From Candidatus Baldrarchaeota archaeon (GTDB lineage: Archaea; Asgardarchaeota; Baldrarchaeia; Baldrarchaeales; DXJG01): DNA of 53,339 nt. The position numbers and the translations under genes were made by a program. Under the pieces are notes generated by a model that was not told the origin of the DNA, made no database searches, and worked only from the letters and a program-made list of their open reading frames with translations. Positions 42,802 through 51,753 of the stretch are shown one piece after another. Every line of letters starts with the position of its first letter. Within the stretch, counting starts at the first letter, position 1. The stretch is taken from assembly GCA_030587435.1 (NCBI GenBank), contig JAUQZC010000028.1, positions 1-53,339 of the forward strand, read 5' to 3'.

Positions 42802-43099
42802 TCTACTCCCCACTTCCTCCTCCGTTAAATCAGGAAGTTTTCTTGCGATATTTTTATAAATTTTAAAATTAGCACAACAACTGATTTAAACTATTTTCAT
42901 ACTTCTCCCTTTTATATCCATTAGAAGTGGTGGACAATACTACCATTTCTTACATATTTTTATCCAATATTGGATAAAAATATTTTATATTATCCCTTTA
43001 AGGTATATTTTTCTTTCTTACTAGGAAAATATTTATTAATTTGAATGTACATCACACTACTAGCTTACTTAAATATGCTAAGATACGAGGGGTGAAACA
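42802..43099. other. Control region before the ABC importer
   Basis: About 300 bp between the HTH gene and the importer, on the same strand. It contains the perfect palindrome listed separately and an AT-rich TATA-like TATTTATTAA near 43028-43037. GAGGGGTGAAA precedes the TTG start. No reading frame is seen. Confidence 0.5.
42954..42983. promoter_or_regulatory. Perfect 30-bp palindrome, probable operator
   Basis: ATATTTTTATCCAAT (42954-42968) is followed directly by its reverse complement ATTGGATAAAAATAT (42969-42983). It is 117 bp before the importer gene and 150 bp after the HTH gene. No loop separates the arms, so a dimeric regulator site is more likely than a terminator hairpin. Confidence 0.65.
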
Positions 43100-44212
43100 T
43101 TGCGAAAGAATCTACAAATACTAGCAATCATGCTAATAGTAGTAATAATTATCGGAGTAATAGGCACGTTATACTACTTTACACCCAAAACTCTAACTAT
43201 AAAAATTGGCTTTCAACCATCAACACATCAAGTCGCTGAATTCATACTAATCAAACTTTACTATGATAAAATAGTTGACGAAGCAAAAAAACTCGGATAT
43301 AACATAAAGATAGAGGATTCTTGCTACGAATCAGGCCCCCCAGAGATGCAAGAATTCCTAGCTGGTAAGCTAGACATGGCATACGTTGGAGCAACTCCAC
43401 CTATCCCAGAAATATGGAATGCCATCGAAACAGGTGGACCAAAAGCATTAATAGTCGCTGGATGCAACTTAGGTGGATCAGCATTAATATTAAGAACAGG
43501 AATCGAATATACTGGGCCAAGCAGTCTAAAAGGGTTAAAAATCGGAACATTCCCTCCGGGAAGCATACAACACACAATATTAACAAAATGGCTTAGCAAA
43601 AATAGCCTGTCTTATTCAACGGAAGAAGGAACGGATGTTATACTTAAGTATGCTGGAGCAGCAGAACTAATTTCACTGCTCAAAGCTAATAAAATAGATG
43701 CCGCGTTTCTTCCAAGCCCTTCCCCAGAAATATGTGAAATGGAGGGGATAGGAAAAATAGCAGTTACATCCACCGATATGTGGAGAAATGCAACTGGTAT
43801 GGAATATCAACCATGTTGCGTATTGACAATGAGCAACAAATTCATAGAGAAATATAGAAACCTTGCAAAAATATTTCTAAAATATCACATAATAGCAATG
43901 AGAGATCTAATAATAGATGTAAATGTAAGCAGTAAAGCTGGAACATTGACCACCCTGCTAAGAAGAGTAGTGACTGAGAGACTAAGCGAACTATGGGGGA
44001 AAGATGAAGAATCCATTATCAACATACTAGAGTACACATTCATAAACAATCCAACCAATCTAATCTTCAGCTACGACCCTCACTTAATAATAAATGGGGT
44101 ATTAAAATATATAGAGGCTCACTACGAAATAGAAAACATAGGTAGAATGTTAAACGTAGATGAAGTATTTTACTTGGATCTCTATGATGAAGTTATTGGT
44201 GAATTAGAGTGA
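43100..44212 (+). CDS. ABC importer substrate-binding protein (TauA/SsuA/NMT1-like)
   Basis: The 370-residue protein has an N-terminal membrane anchor or signal (residues 7-28, ILAIMLIVVIIIGVIGTLYYF-like), then a periplasmic-binding type II fold: IKIGFQPSTHQVAEFILIK, LDMAYVGATPPIP and LKGLKIGTFPPGSIQHTIL. These match the taurine/nitrate/sulfonate family. GAGGGGTGAAA precedes TTG 43100. It is followed by permease and ATPase genes. The exact ligand cannot be read from sequence. Confidence 0.88.
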   Translation: MRKNLQILAIMLIVVIIIGVIGTLYYFTPKTLTIKIGFQPSTHQVAEFILIKLYYDKIVDEAKKLGYNIKIEDSCYESGPPEMQEFLAGKLDMAYVGATPPIPEIWNAIETGGPKALIVAGCNLGGSALILRTGIEYTGPSSLKGLKIGTFPPGSIQHTILTKWLSKNSLSYSTEEGTDVILKYAGAAELISLLKANKIDAAFLPSPSPEICEMEGIGKIAVTSTDMWRNATGMEYQPCCVLTMSNKFIEKYRNLAKIFLKYHIIAMRDLIIDVNVSSKAGTLTTLLRRVVTERLSELWGKDEESIINILEYTFINNPTNLIFSYDPHLIINGVLKYIEAHYEIENIGRMLNVDEVFYLDLYDEVIGELE

Positions 44213-44218
44213 CCCGAA

Positions 44219-44998
44219 ATGGAAAGAAAAAACATATGGGATACGTTATGTGCCATAGTTTCCATAATAATAGTAACTGCGCTCTGGGAAATAGCCTCAA
44301 TAAAAAAACTGTTTATGATCCTAGCATTAGCATCCCCGATAGACGTAGCGATTTCACTAGTATTCCATTTAACATCTGGATATGTACTTAAAGATGTTTT
44401 TAACAGTTTATTACATTTAGCATGTGGATTTGCAATGGCCAGCATACTAGGCATAGGAATAGGTGCTTTCACAGGAATGTACGAGAACGCTAGAAGGCTA
44501 ATTAATCCGATAATGGAAGTTTTAAGGCCAATACCTCCAATAGCATGGATACCAATAGCTATATTAATGCCATGGGGAGATCTTGAAGCATCAGCATTCA
44601 TAATATTCATTGGAGCATTTTTCCCCATAGTAACGAACACCTATTTCGGATTTAGAGAAGTTGAAAAAAAATATGAAGAAGTTGCCTTATCCCTTGGAGC
44701 AAGCAAAAAAGACTTAATACTTAAGGTGAGAATCCCATCTGCCTCCCCGGCCATATTAACTGGGTTAAAGATAGGACTTGGTGTTGGATGGATGTGTGTA
44801 ATAGCTGCTGAAATGTTCGGAAGAATAGGGCTTGGATACAGAATAATTATGTTCGGGTACCTATACGATGTACCGTCCATTATCGCTTACATGTTAATAA
44901 TAGGTGTAGTTGGATATTCAATGCAAGGAGTATTTTCAATACTGGAGAGGAAAATACTCAAATGGAGGATCGGCTTAGTTGTTGGTGTTAAAAGCTAA
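44219..44998 (+). CDS. ABC importer permease (TauC/SsuC-like)
   Basis: The 259-residue protein has six membrane segments and the EAA loop EEVALSLGASKKDLILKVRIPSASPAILTG, typical of binding-protein-dependent permeases. MEVLRPIPPIAWIPIAILM is the TauC/SsuC-family signature. It starts seven bases after the binding protein gene. The ATPase follows after a 163-bp gap, which is unusually large within one transporter. Confidence 0.92.
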   Translation: MERKNIWDTLCAIVSIIIVTALWEIASIKKLFMILALASPIDVAISLVFHLTSGYVLKDVFNSLLHLACGFAMASILGIGIGAFTGMYENARRLINPIMEVLRPIPPIAWIPIAILMPWGDLEASAFIIFIGAFFPIVTNTYFGFREVEKKYEEVALSLGASKKDLILKVRIPSASPAILTGLKIGLGVGWMCVIAAEMFGRIGLGYRIIMFGYLYDVPSIIAYMLIIGVVGYSMQGVFSILERKILKWRIGLVVGVKS

Positions 44999-45161
44999 TC
45001 AGCTTTCTTACATCAACATATCGACGAAAACTAAGCCAATAAATTTCGGTTAGCCTAAAACCTTTAAACGGATATAAACAGCGGCTCTTAATGTTAACTA
45101 TGCAAGTATCGTTAAAAGCATTATTAAACCAGAGTATTTTACAAGGCAACCATAATTGTAG

Positions 45162-45911
45162 ATGGTAGAAATGGGGATCAAAATATGCGTGAAAAATGTT
45201 CATAAAAGTTTTGGAAACCTAAAAGTACTAAATGGGGTATCGTTTGATGTTTATGACGGAGAATTTCTATGCATATTAGGGCCAAGCGGATGTGGAAAAA
45301 CTACATTACTTAGAATAATAGGCGGATTAGAAAGTGCAAATGAAGGTTACGTTAAGATCGACGGAAAAGAACCAAGCCCAAAAAACCACAAAATAGGATA
45401 TGTTCCTCAAGATGAAGCTCTATTTCCTTGGAGAACTATATATGGAAATATAGGCATTGGATTGGAGATAATGAAAATTAGGAGACAAGAAGTTGAGAGA
45501 AGAGTGAGAGAGCTAATAGAATTTATTGGTTTAAGTGGATTTGAATTTTATTATCCACATCAACTATCTGGAGGAATGCGTAAAAAGGTTGCAATAGCTA
45601 GAGCCTTAGCCATAGATCCCGATATACTTTTGTTCGATGAACCGTTCGCCGACCTAGATATGCAAACTAGATATATTCTTCTAGAAGAGTTAATCAATAT
45701 ATGGGGTAAGTTAAAGAAAACAGTTGTATTTGTAACTCACAGTATTGATGAAGCAATATTTCTTGCGGATAGAATAATAATACTTTCAAAAATACCAGCA
45801 AAAGTAAAGGAAACTGTAAAAGTTGGGCTAAAAAGGCCAAGAAACCTGCTAAGTGATGATTTTTTAAGGATTAAAAGAGAAATATCTAAATGCATGGGCA
45901 CCCCGCTGTAG
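45162..45911 (+). CDS. ABC importer ATP-binding protein (TauB/SsuB-like)
   Basis: The 249-residue protein has Walker A LGPSGCGKTTLLRII, Q-loop YVPQDEALFPWRT, signature LSGGMRKKVAIARALA (LSGGM in place of LSGGQ), Walker B DILLFDEPFADLD and the H-loop VTHSIDEA. FPWRT is typical of the taurine/nitrate branch. It completes the importer. The short N-terminal MVEMG leaves two ATG choices (45162 or 45171). The 163-bp gap before it shows no clear gene. Confidence 0.92.
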   Translation: MVEMGIKICVKNVHKSFGNLKVLNGVSFDVYDGEFLCILGPSGCGKTTLLRIIGGLESANEGYVKIDGKEPSPKNHKIGYVPQDEALFPWRTIYGNIGIGLEIMKIRRQEVERRVRELIEFIGLSGFEFYYPHQLSGGMRKKVAIARALAIDPDILLFDEPFADLDMQTRYILLEELINIWGKLKKTVVFVTHSIDEAIFLADRIIILSKIPAKVKETVKVGLKRPRNLLSDDFLRIKREISKCMGTPL

Positions 45912-46080
45912 CGATGTAATTGTTTAATAGTTGATTGTGATGTTACTATAAAAGTACATCAAGAGAATAGTCGCGAAATTGAAAACAAACTTAAGTAACT
46001 AACATTTTAATTTTACTTAACATATTGCTAATCGTTAAGTTTAATTTAAGAAAACTCTTGTTTTATTCGGAGGTAAAACC

Positions 46081-46575
46081 TTGACATGGAACCATGAGAG
46101 GATTAGAACTAAACTTCTCCAAGCAAGAGAACATCTAATTAAGGCGCTTCAAAAACTTAAATCATCAAGAAACTGGTCTTTTTTAGACATGTTTCTTGGA
46201 AGAGGCCTTAGTCCCCTCGCCGATTTTATGGAACATGCAAGATTCAGCGAGGCATTGGATGAAATAAGACATGCAAAACAAATAATAGCACAAGTTCAGG
46301 AACATGTTGGCGATATAGACTTAGAAATAGATGATAACTTTTTCGGAATGTTTCTGGACATAGCCTTCGACAATATTTTTGTAGACTTTTTAAGACATGG
46401 AAGAATTAAAAACGCAAGAAAAAAGGTTATAGAAGTCATAAGAAAAATAGATAGCGTATTATCAACCTTAAGAACCCGTAAAATACCAGAAGAGAAAGAA
46501 AAATTTTGTCCTAAGTGCAAGGCAAGCATACCGGCCAGTTCAAAATTCTGTCCATACTGCGGAGCAGAACAGTAG
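46081..46575 (+). CDS. Helical protein with C-terminal zinc ribbon
   Basis: A 164-residue protein has about 130 mostly helical residues (RTKLLQAREHLIKALQKLKS, LDEIRHAKQIIAQVQEHVGD) and ends in CPKCKASIPASSKFCPYCG, a zinc ribbon. The start is TTG behind GGAGGTAAAACC. No family is recognised for the helical part; similar layouts occur in archaeal adaptor proteins. Its neighbours (ABC importer, trmO remnant) give no clue. Confidence 0.75.
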   Translation: MTWNHERIRTKLLQAREHLIKALQKLKSSRNWSFLDMFLGRGLSPLADFMEHARFSEALDEIRHAKQIIAQVQEHVGDIDLEIDDNFFGMFLDIAFDNIFVDFLRHGRIKNARKKVIEVIRKIDSVLSTLRTRKIPEEKEKFCPKCKASIPASSKFCPYCGAEQ

Positions 46576-46650
46576 ACTTACATGCTCATTTTCTTGCGCT
46601 TTTCTAGCCAATTAGGTTGTATTACTCCACTTTTGCAATCTCTCTTTAAA

Positions 46651-46991
46651 TTAGGGTTTAATATCAATTATTGGCGATCCGGGTGGCGCATCAAGCCCTT
46701 TTACGATCAATACATTATTTTTTACTTCCACTAATTCAACAACTGTTAGACCTATAGGATTAGGTCTATTTGGGCTTCTAGACGTAAAAACACCCACCTC
46801 AGGTAATCCGTACGCCTCTGAGGATGAACCTTCAAGATACTCCTAAACTTTCATTACCTCTTAAATGGAATTAATAAAGTATAAAAGCGTGAAAAACTCA
46901 TTTAAGCGGCGCAAACCATCAGAAAATTCTCTAAAATTTCAATTACACTTATATCACCTTCAACTTTTCTTACAAACCCGATAAACCGCAC
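46651..46991 (-). pseudogene. trmO: trmO (TsaA-like tRNA m6t6A methyltransferase) pseudogene
   Basis: On the minus strand, GTG 46991 (GGAGTGGAG upstream) starts VRFIGFVRKVEGDISVIEIL, the TrmO N-terminus. The frame slips near 46920 (a base missing before DGLRRLNEF), then meets stop codons near 46860 and 46845. From 46842 it reads LPEVGVFTSRSPNRPNPIGL, then TVVELVEVKNNVLIVKGLD and stops after IIDIKP. GVFxxRSPNRPNPIGLT is the family signature. With stops and indels it cannot be functional. An intact enzyme methylates t6A37 in tRNA-Thr. Confidence 0.85.
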
Positions 46992-47220
46992 TACTCCACT
47001 CCTTAACAAGCCCATTAAATTGACTCTCCTCACTAAAAATGTGCTATCCTTAAATCTTATTTTAAAACAATTAGGAATAAATTTTGGGACCAACTAGAAA
47101 CCTTTAATATCCCAAAAATATTATTGTCTAAGAGCCAATAGATCCACAAACACCTAATACCTAATTAAAATCCCTTAAAAGCATTTATTATACTCACATA
47201 TATTATGAAGGTCGTAAAGC

Positions 47221-49359
47221 TTGAAAACCCATCAAATTTTAATGATTTCAGAGAAATATAAGCAAGCTTTGGCTATTGCAAAAACTCTCGGTAAAGTTGA
47301 AAAAAGAACTATCAAAAACATTCCAGTTTTTATCGTTAAAACAAACAGGCGCAATATTATTATTGTTCCCCTTCGTGGCCACATTACCGAGTACTCAACC
47401 AAGCCAGAATATGAAAAGTGGTCTCAAAACGATCCTAAACTCATATTGTTAGACAAAAACTCCTTGAAAAAGATATATAAGGAAAGAAAATATGTTAAAT
47501 TATTAAAGACTCTGGCAAAGCAGTGCGATGAACTAATTTTTGCGACAGATGCTGATGAAGAAGGAGAAAACATCGCTTTGGAAGCTTGGGAAATTATTAG
47601 AGAGGTAAATCCAAAACTTAAACCTAAACGTCTTTGGCTTCATACACTAATTCCAAGCGATATCCGTGAAGCCTTTAGAAACCTTATTGAGCCTAAGTGG
47701 ACCTTGGCATATGCAGTTGAAGCTAGAAGACAAATAGACGCCCTAATAGGTTTTGCCGCCACAAGAGAACTTACACTAGCATTAAAACCATTTCTAAAAC
47801 ACATAGGAACCAATGTCATTAGTGTTGGGCGAGTTCAAACGCCAACTCTCTATCTCATATATAGTAGGGAAAAAGAAATCAAGAACTTTGTACCGGAACC
47901 TTATTGGAATCTTTTAGCAGAAATAAATGTTCATGGAGCGATTATAAAAGCAAGACATGTAGATTCTCCGTTTAAAGACAAAAAACTCGTAACAACCATA
48001 TACAATAGAGTCAAGGAAGAGAAATATGCAATATTGGAGGATGTTAGACGAAAAGAAGTTTATGTTCAACCCCCAACCCCATTTAATACCACAAAAGCAT
48101 TGAAAACGACAACGAAAATTCTTCCAATAACAGCTAAAACAGCCATGAAAATAATGGAAGACCTCTACCTAGATGCCTTAATAAGCTATCCAAGAACAGA
48201 TACAGATCGTTATTCTCAGTCATTTCCGCATCGAGAGTTGATATCAAAATTTCTAAAAAGTAGAATATATGGCGTCTATGCTGAGGAAATTCTAAGAAAG
48301 GATGTTCTCCAACCCAGACAGGGCAAAGTGTTTAAAGGAGATCATGAGCCTATCACGCCAATAGATGTTGCTGAACCCGGAGATCCAAGATTTAAAACAC
48401 GAAACCACTGGGAAATATATAATATCATCGTTAGAAGATATCTTGCGCTTTTCATGCCGCCTGCAAAAGAACTTAAAATAGATTTACTTTTCCTAATAAA
48501 CAAAGAAAAATTTACGGCCAATATAACTGTGCTTTTAGAAAGAGGATTTATGAAAGTTTGGCCATGGGCAGGAAAAGAATACACACCTCTACCAAAATTA
48601 CCAGAACTTGCAACAAAAAATCGATATCCAATTAGAAAAATTTTCATAGAAGAAAAGAAAACAAAGCCTCCTCCAAGACTAACCGAAAGCAATCTAATAG
48701 CCATGATGCAAAAATTAAATCTAGGAACAAAATCAACAAGGCCACAACACATAGAAACCAACAAAAAACGAGGCTACATCGTTAGAAAGGGGAAAAGCCT
48801 ATATTGTTCTGAGATAGGATGGATTTTAGCTTCTAATTTAGAGAAGATATGGCCAGATTTCGTTCTTCCAAAATTTACCGCCAGAATCGAAGAAATGCTT
48901 CAAAAAGTAATGAATGGATCAATCGAATGGAGTAGTGTTGTTGAGGACATCAGAAAAGAATTTCTAAACATGTTTGATAAACTTAGGGAAAATAAAGCAA
49001 AAATTATTAGAGAAATAGGGGAAACCGTTGATAAAATGATGAAAGAAGGTACAGTTTCAGATATATATGCCAAATGTCCAAACTGTGGGCAACCAATGAC
49101 TTTAAGAAAAGGCAAAACAGGAAAACGATATATAAAATGCATAGCATGCAGCGAAACCCGCCCTTTACCACCAAAAGGTTCCATTAGAGTTCTTAAGACA
49201 AAAGTTTGCCCTATATGTGGAAACAATGTACTGTCAATATCGATAAAGAATTTTTCATACAAAATATGTCCAATCTGCTGGACAACGATGGGAATATGTG
49301 CAAAATGCACATACGAAAAATGTAATTTGAATAAAAATAGTAGAACGCGATCATGTTAA
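47221..49359 (+). CDS. topA: DNA topoisomerase type IA
   Basis: The 712-residue protein has a Toprim domain with FATDADEEGENIA (D110, D112, E113/E114), then the type IA core: EARRQIDALIGFAATREL, ISVGRVQTPTL and the active-site tyrosine in ISYPRTDTDRY (Y323). The C-terminus holds Cys-rich zinc fingers (CPNCGQPM, CIAC, CPICGN, CPIC, CAKC). It relaxes negative supercoils or decatenates DNA. The start is TTG. TopA versus Top3 naming is a matter of convention in archaea. It ends 12 bp before a convergent gene. Confidence 0.93.
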   Translation: MKTHQILMISEKYKQALAIAKTLGKVEKRTIKNIPVFIVKTNRRNIIIVPLRGHITEYSTKPEYEKWSQNDPKLILLDKNSLKKIYKERKYVKLLKTLAKQCDELIFATDADEEGENIALEAWEIIREVNPKLKPKRLWLHTLIPSDIREAFRNLIEPKWTLAYAVEARRQIDALIGFAATRELTLALKPFLKHIGTNVISVGRVQTPTLYLIYSREKEIKNFVPEPYWNLLAEINVHGAIIKARHVDSPFKDKKLVTTIYNRVKEEKYAILEDVRRKEVYVQPPTPFNTTKALKTTTKILPITAKTAMKIMEDLYLDALISYPRTDTDRYSQSFPHRELISKFLKSRIYGVYAEEILRKDVLQPRQGKVFKGDHEPITPIDVAEPGDPRFKTRNHWEIYNIIVRRYLALFMPPAKELKIDLLFLINKEKFTANITVLLERGFMKVWPWAGKEYTPLPKLPELATKNRYPIRKIFIEEKKTKPPPRLTESNLIAMMQKLNLGTKSTRPQHIETNKKRGYIVRKGKSLYCSEIGWILASNLEKIWPDFVLPKFTARIEEMLQKVMNGSIEWSSVVEDIRKEFLNMFDKLRENKAKIIREIGETVDKMMKEGTVSDIYAKCPNCGQPMTLRKGKTGKRYIKCIACSETRPLPPKGSIRVLKTKVCPICGNNVLSISIKNFSYKICPICWTTMGICAKCTYEKCNLNKNSRTRSC

Positions 49360-49371
49360 TAATTCTTTAAA

Positions 49372-50013
49372 TTAAAGTTTTTCCATTACGCTTCTGATAA
49401 GATCTCTTACAACATCCCTTCCACCTAAAAATAAAGCCAGTTCAGCAAGTCTTTCTATATGTGCTTCCACTATAGGTAATAACAATCTTTTAGACTTTTC
49501 GTCCAAAACTGAAATGATGTCTATTAACGCGCTTAATGTACTAAAGAGATCCCTAAACATCACAATAACATGAGCGGGAGCTTTTGCAAACCGTTTTTTA
49601 GCGATTAAATTACCAATAAAATGGTAGATATCTTCCACAACAATATCTGGAGGTATATTACTTCTAAGTTTATTTATACCGCCTTTTAATATTTCTTCAA
49701 CATCCTTTAGCATATGCCAGGCTTGATCGCTCTTTTTGCTATCAAAAAACGCTGCTATTGCATAATACTTTGTCTTCTCAACTTCTCCAAAGTATATACA
49801 TGCTATCATACCTAAATCATGGAATAGAGCTTGGGTGCAGCCTTTAGCTTCACTTAGATCTTTTGCACCGCTACTTACCCAAACGTCTAAAGCCGTGTTC
49901 CAAAGCCGTTCCCTAGGAATGAACCCTTCTGGAAACATAGCCTCCGCTACAGGTCCCAGCTTATAGTCAAATCTAACTAAAAGCACTCCCTTCAACATTT
50001 TCATTAACCACAT
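49372..50013 (-). CDS. Conserved ~213-aa protein, possibly longin/roadblock-like N-terminus (copy 1)
   Basis: The protein opens LKGVLLVRFDYKLGPVAEAM, then has a beta-rich region ending YYAIAAFFDSKKSDQAW and a helical second half ending FLGGRDVVRDLIRSVMEKL. It is a paralogue of the gene at 51754-52410 (LRGVLLIRFNTKLGPVPEGM, LASFFDSNTVDEVW, LWGGREIATLLIHRLL). The 'beta-strand, RFxxKLGP' opening resembles longin or roadblock-type platforms, but this is only a guess. It lies four bases after the GvpD-like ATPase, so the two are an operon. Start may be ATG 50004 or 49998. Confidence 0.75.
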   Translation of the reverse strand: MWLMKMLKGVLLVRFDYKLGPVAEAMFPEGFIPRERLWNTALDVWVSSGAKDLSEAKGCTQALFHDLGMIACIYFGEVEKTKYYAIAAFFDSKKSDQAWHMLKDVEEILKGGINKLRSNIPPDIVVEDIYHFIGNLIAKKRFAKAPAHVIVMFRDLFSTLSALIDIISVLDEKSKRLLLPIVEAHIERLAELALFLGGRDVVRDLIRSVMEKL

Positions 50014-50017
50014 CCAA

Positions 50018-51424
50018 CTATTCTATCGGAACAAGATGAGTCTCTATATAGCCCTTTTCCGTAGTTACAGTCACAGCATACATTTCAGTTCTAGGTATAA
50101 ACCCATACATCACAACGGTTCCCTCAATATTTTCCAACTTAAAATGAGTCGTAGCCATATGATTAAGAACTTTAATAAGCTCTTGACCGTATTTTGCTAC
50201 AGCCATAACCAGAAGATTTCCAGTTTTAGAATATACGGATGCAAGAACAAGCATTTTATGAGCATCACGAGCACCATAATGATATTCTAAGGTATCAACG
50301 CCAACTATGACAGCTATCTGTCTGCTTCCAGTCATCTTCATCAGTCGTCTCGCTTCATTTAAGACTAGCTGATAATCTTCATCAATGTTTTTCCCGGAGA
50401 TTCTTATAATATAAGGCTCGCTTCTTTCGACTTCTCTAAACTCGACAATTCTAACGTAAGTACTAAAGTTTTCTTCACCAACGAAGGGCGCAATCCATCT
50501 TCGTATTTCCTCTGTTGGTTCCCCTTCACAAGGTATAATCATCACCGGTATTTTATGTTGAACAAGGCTTGCTACAAATGGACGCAAAATCCACGAGTAG
50601 TAAAGTCCAACTTCTTTTCCAACTTCTAGGAGGTTAAAACTGCCTCTTTCAAATCCCCCTGCAACCCAGTTATTTAGTTCCTCTATCCCTGTTGATATCC
50701 TATTACCGCTTGTGATCAACGGTGGTTCAGTAACCTCTCTAGGAAACAATGCCGGAATTTCTCTGAAATGTCTAAATCTACCATCTTTCAAGGTGAATAT
50801 AAATGTAGGTTTTTTAATTTCTTCTCCCCTAATTTTTTCGAGTACCATTTTTCTAACAAGTCTTCCGTTAATAATTTCACGAGTTAAAGTCACCACTCCA
50901 TCCACTAAGTAATCTATAGGTAGATATTCAGATCTTTCAACAATAAAAATTATATTTGAATTACTTGCTTCCCCAATCTCTAACAAAGCCTTTTCTATCC
51001 TCAAATCATCCATCGGAATATCTAAGTTAGTTTTAAGCGCATCTAAGCTATCAATCACAATTGTTGTGGGCTGTTTTTTGGAGCTTTCAATTTTTGCATA
51101 TAAAGCTCTTAAAAAATCAGGCTCGTCCGTATATTCGAAAAGTACATATTTTGGCATGGCCGTCGGAATCTGAGGTTTTCTTGCATCTAAAATATTCTCT
51201 TCAGGAATGTTTTCTTTAAACCATGGAAACTGTTTAAAAAGTTTCTTACTTGAAACACGAGTAGAAACATAGTAACCTGTTCCAGTATCTCCCATTTTTC
51301 TAACAAGTTCCAAGGCTAATGTAGTTTTTCCAGTTCCAGCTAAACCTTTTATCAATAAGGAAAAGTTACCCTTACTTAAGGCTCTAACCAATTCCTCTGG
51401 GACATCAAAAGAAGCGATAACCAT
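50018..51424 (-). CDS. GvpD/KaiC-like P-loop ATPase (paralogue 2)
   Basis: The 468-residue protein has Walker A GLAGTGKT (27-34) and Walker B TIVIDSLD. A second KaiC-like half from about 240 (GNRISTGIEELNNWVAGGFERGSFNLLEV) has no Walker A. It aligns throughout with the gene at 4534-5970, for example YYVSTRV, QFPWFKENIPEENILDA, DYLVDGVVTL and LEKIRGEEIKKPTFIFTL. The frame opens at 51439, but GAGGTG seven bases before ATG 51424 favours the shorter start. It is operonic with the 213-aa protein downstream and divergent from that protein's paralogue. Likely a signalling or regulatory ATPase. Confidence 0.82.
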   Translation of the reverse strand: MVIASFDVPEELVRALSKGNFSLLIKGLAGTGKTTLALELVRKMGDTGTGYYVSTRVSSKKLFKQFPWFKENIPEENILDARKPQIPTAMPKYVLFEYTDEPDFLRALYAKIESSKKQPTTIVIDSLDALKTNLDIPMDDLRIEKALLEIGEASNSNIIFIVERSEYLPIDYLVDGVVTLTREIINGRLVRKMVLEKIRGEEIKKPTFIFTLKDGRFRHFREIPALFPREVTEPPLITSGNRISTGIEELNNWVAGGFERGSFNLLEVGKEVGLYYSWILRPFVASLVQHKIPVMIIPCEGEPTEEIRRWIAPFVGEENFSTYVRIVEFREVERSEPYIIRISGKNIDEDYQLVLNEARRLMKMTGSRQIAVIVGVDTLEYHYGARDAHKMLVLASVYSKTGNLLVMAVAKYGQELIKVLNHMATTHFKLENIEGTVVMYGFIPRTEMYAVTVTTEKGYIETHLVPIE

Positions 51425-51542
51425 TGGTAAGCACCTCAAAGCTATATAGTGATTATTTTAGTCAGCCCGTTATCTTTTATAGTCTTTATTATTATTGCAC
51501 AAATTGAATTTTAAATTTTTATTTTACCTTTTTTCTACTTCG

Positions 51543-51564
51543 AATTCAATGTTCACTTTGAATT
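51543..51564. promoter_or_regulatory. 7-bp inverted repeat between the divergent ATPase and its neighbour
   Basis: AATTCAA (51543-51549) and TTGAATT (51558-51564) flank an 8-base spacer in the 330-bp region separating the GvpD-like gene from the second small paralogue. Otherwise this region is AT-rich, with a TATA-like TAATATATATAATAA at about 51691-51705 for the plus-strand gene and no reading frame. A shared regulator site is possible. Confidence 0.35.
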
Positions 51565-51753
51565 GAGATTTTACATTTTATGACCATTTATTAAGTCTTG
51601 ATTTGCTATAGATTGTGAAAACATTTTGTTTTCTAACTCTTAGGGAAAACTGGATGCTCATAGTAAAGTTAATATTGGAATTAATCATGTAGTAATATAT
51701 ATAATAACAGAGTTTTGAGAATTATAGAAGAATAAAACGGCGAGGAAAAACCT

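Noticed and set aside
42954..42983. Intrinsic terminator
   Set aside because: The palindrome has no loop, is AT-rich and lies 150 bp after the upstream gene; an operator explains it better.
44988..45203. 71-codon minus-strand frame in the gap between importer permease and ATPase
   Set aside because: Starts inside the ATPase gene on the opposite strand, has aromatic-rich unlikely composition and no ribosome site.
46902..47093. 63-codon minus-strand hypothetical protein
   Set aside because: Its C-terminal half is the start of the trmO pseudogene; the upstream half has no support.
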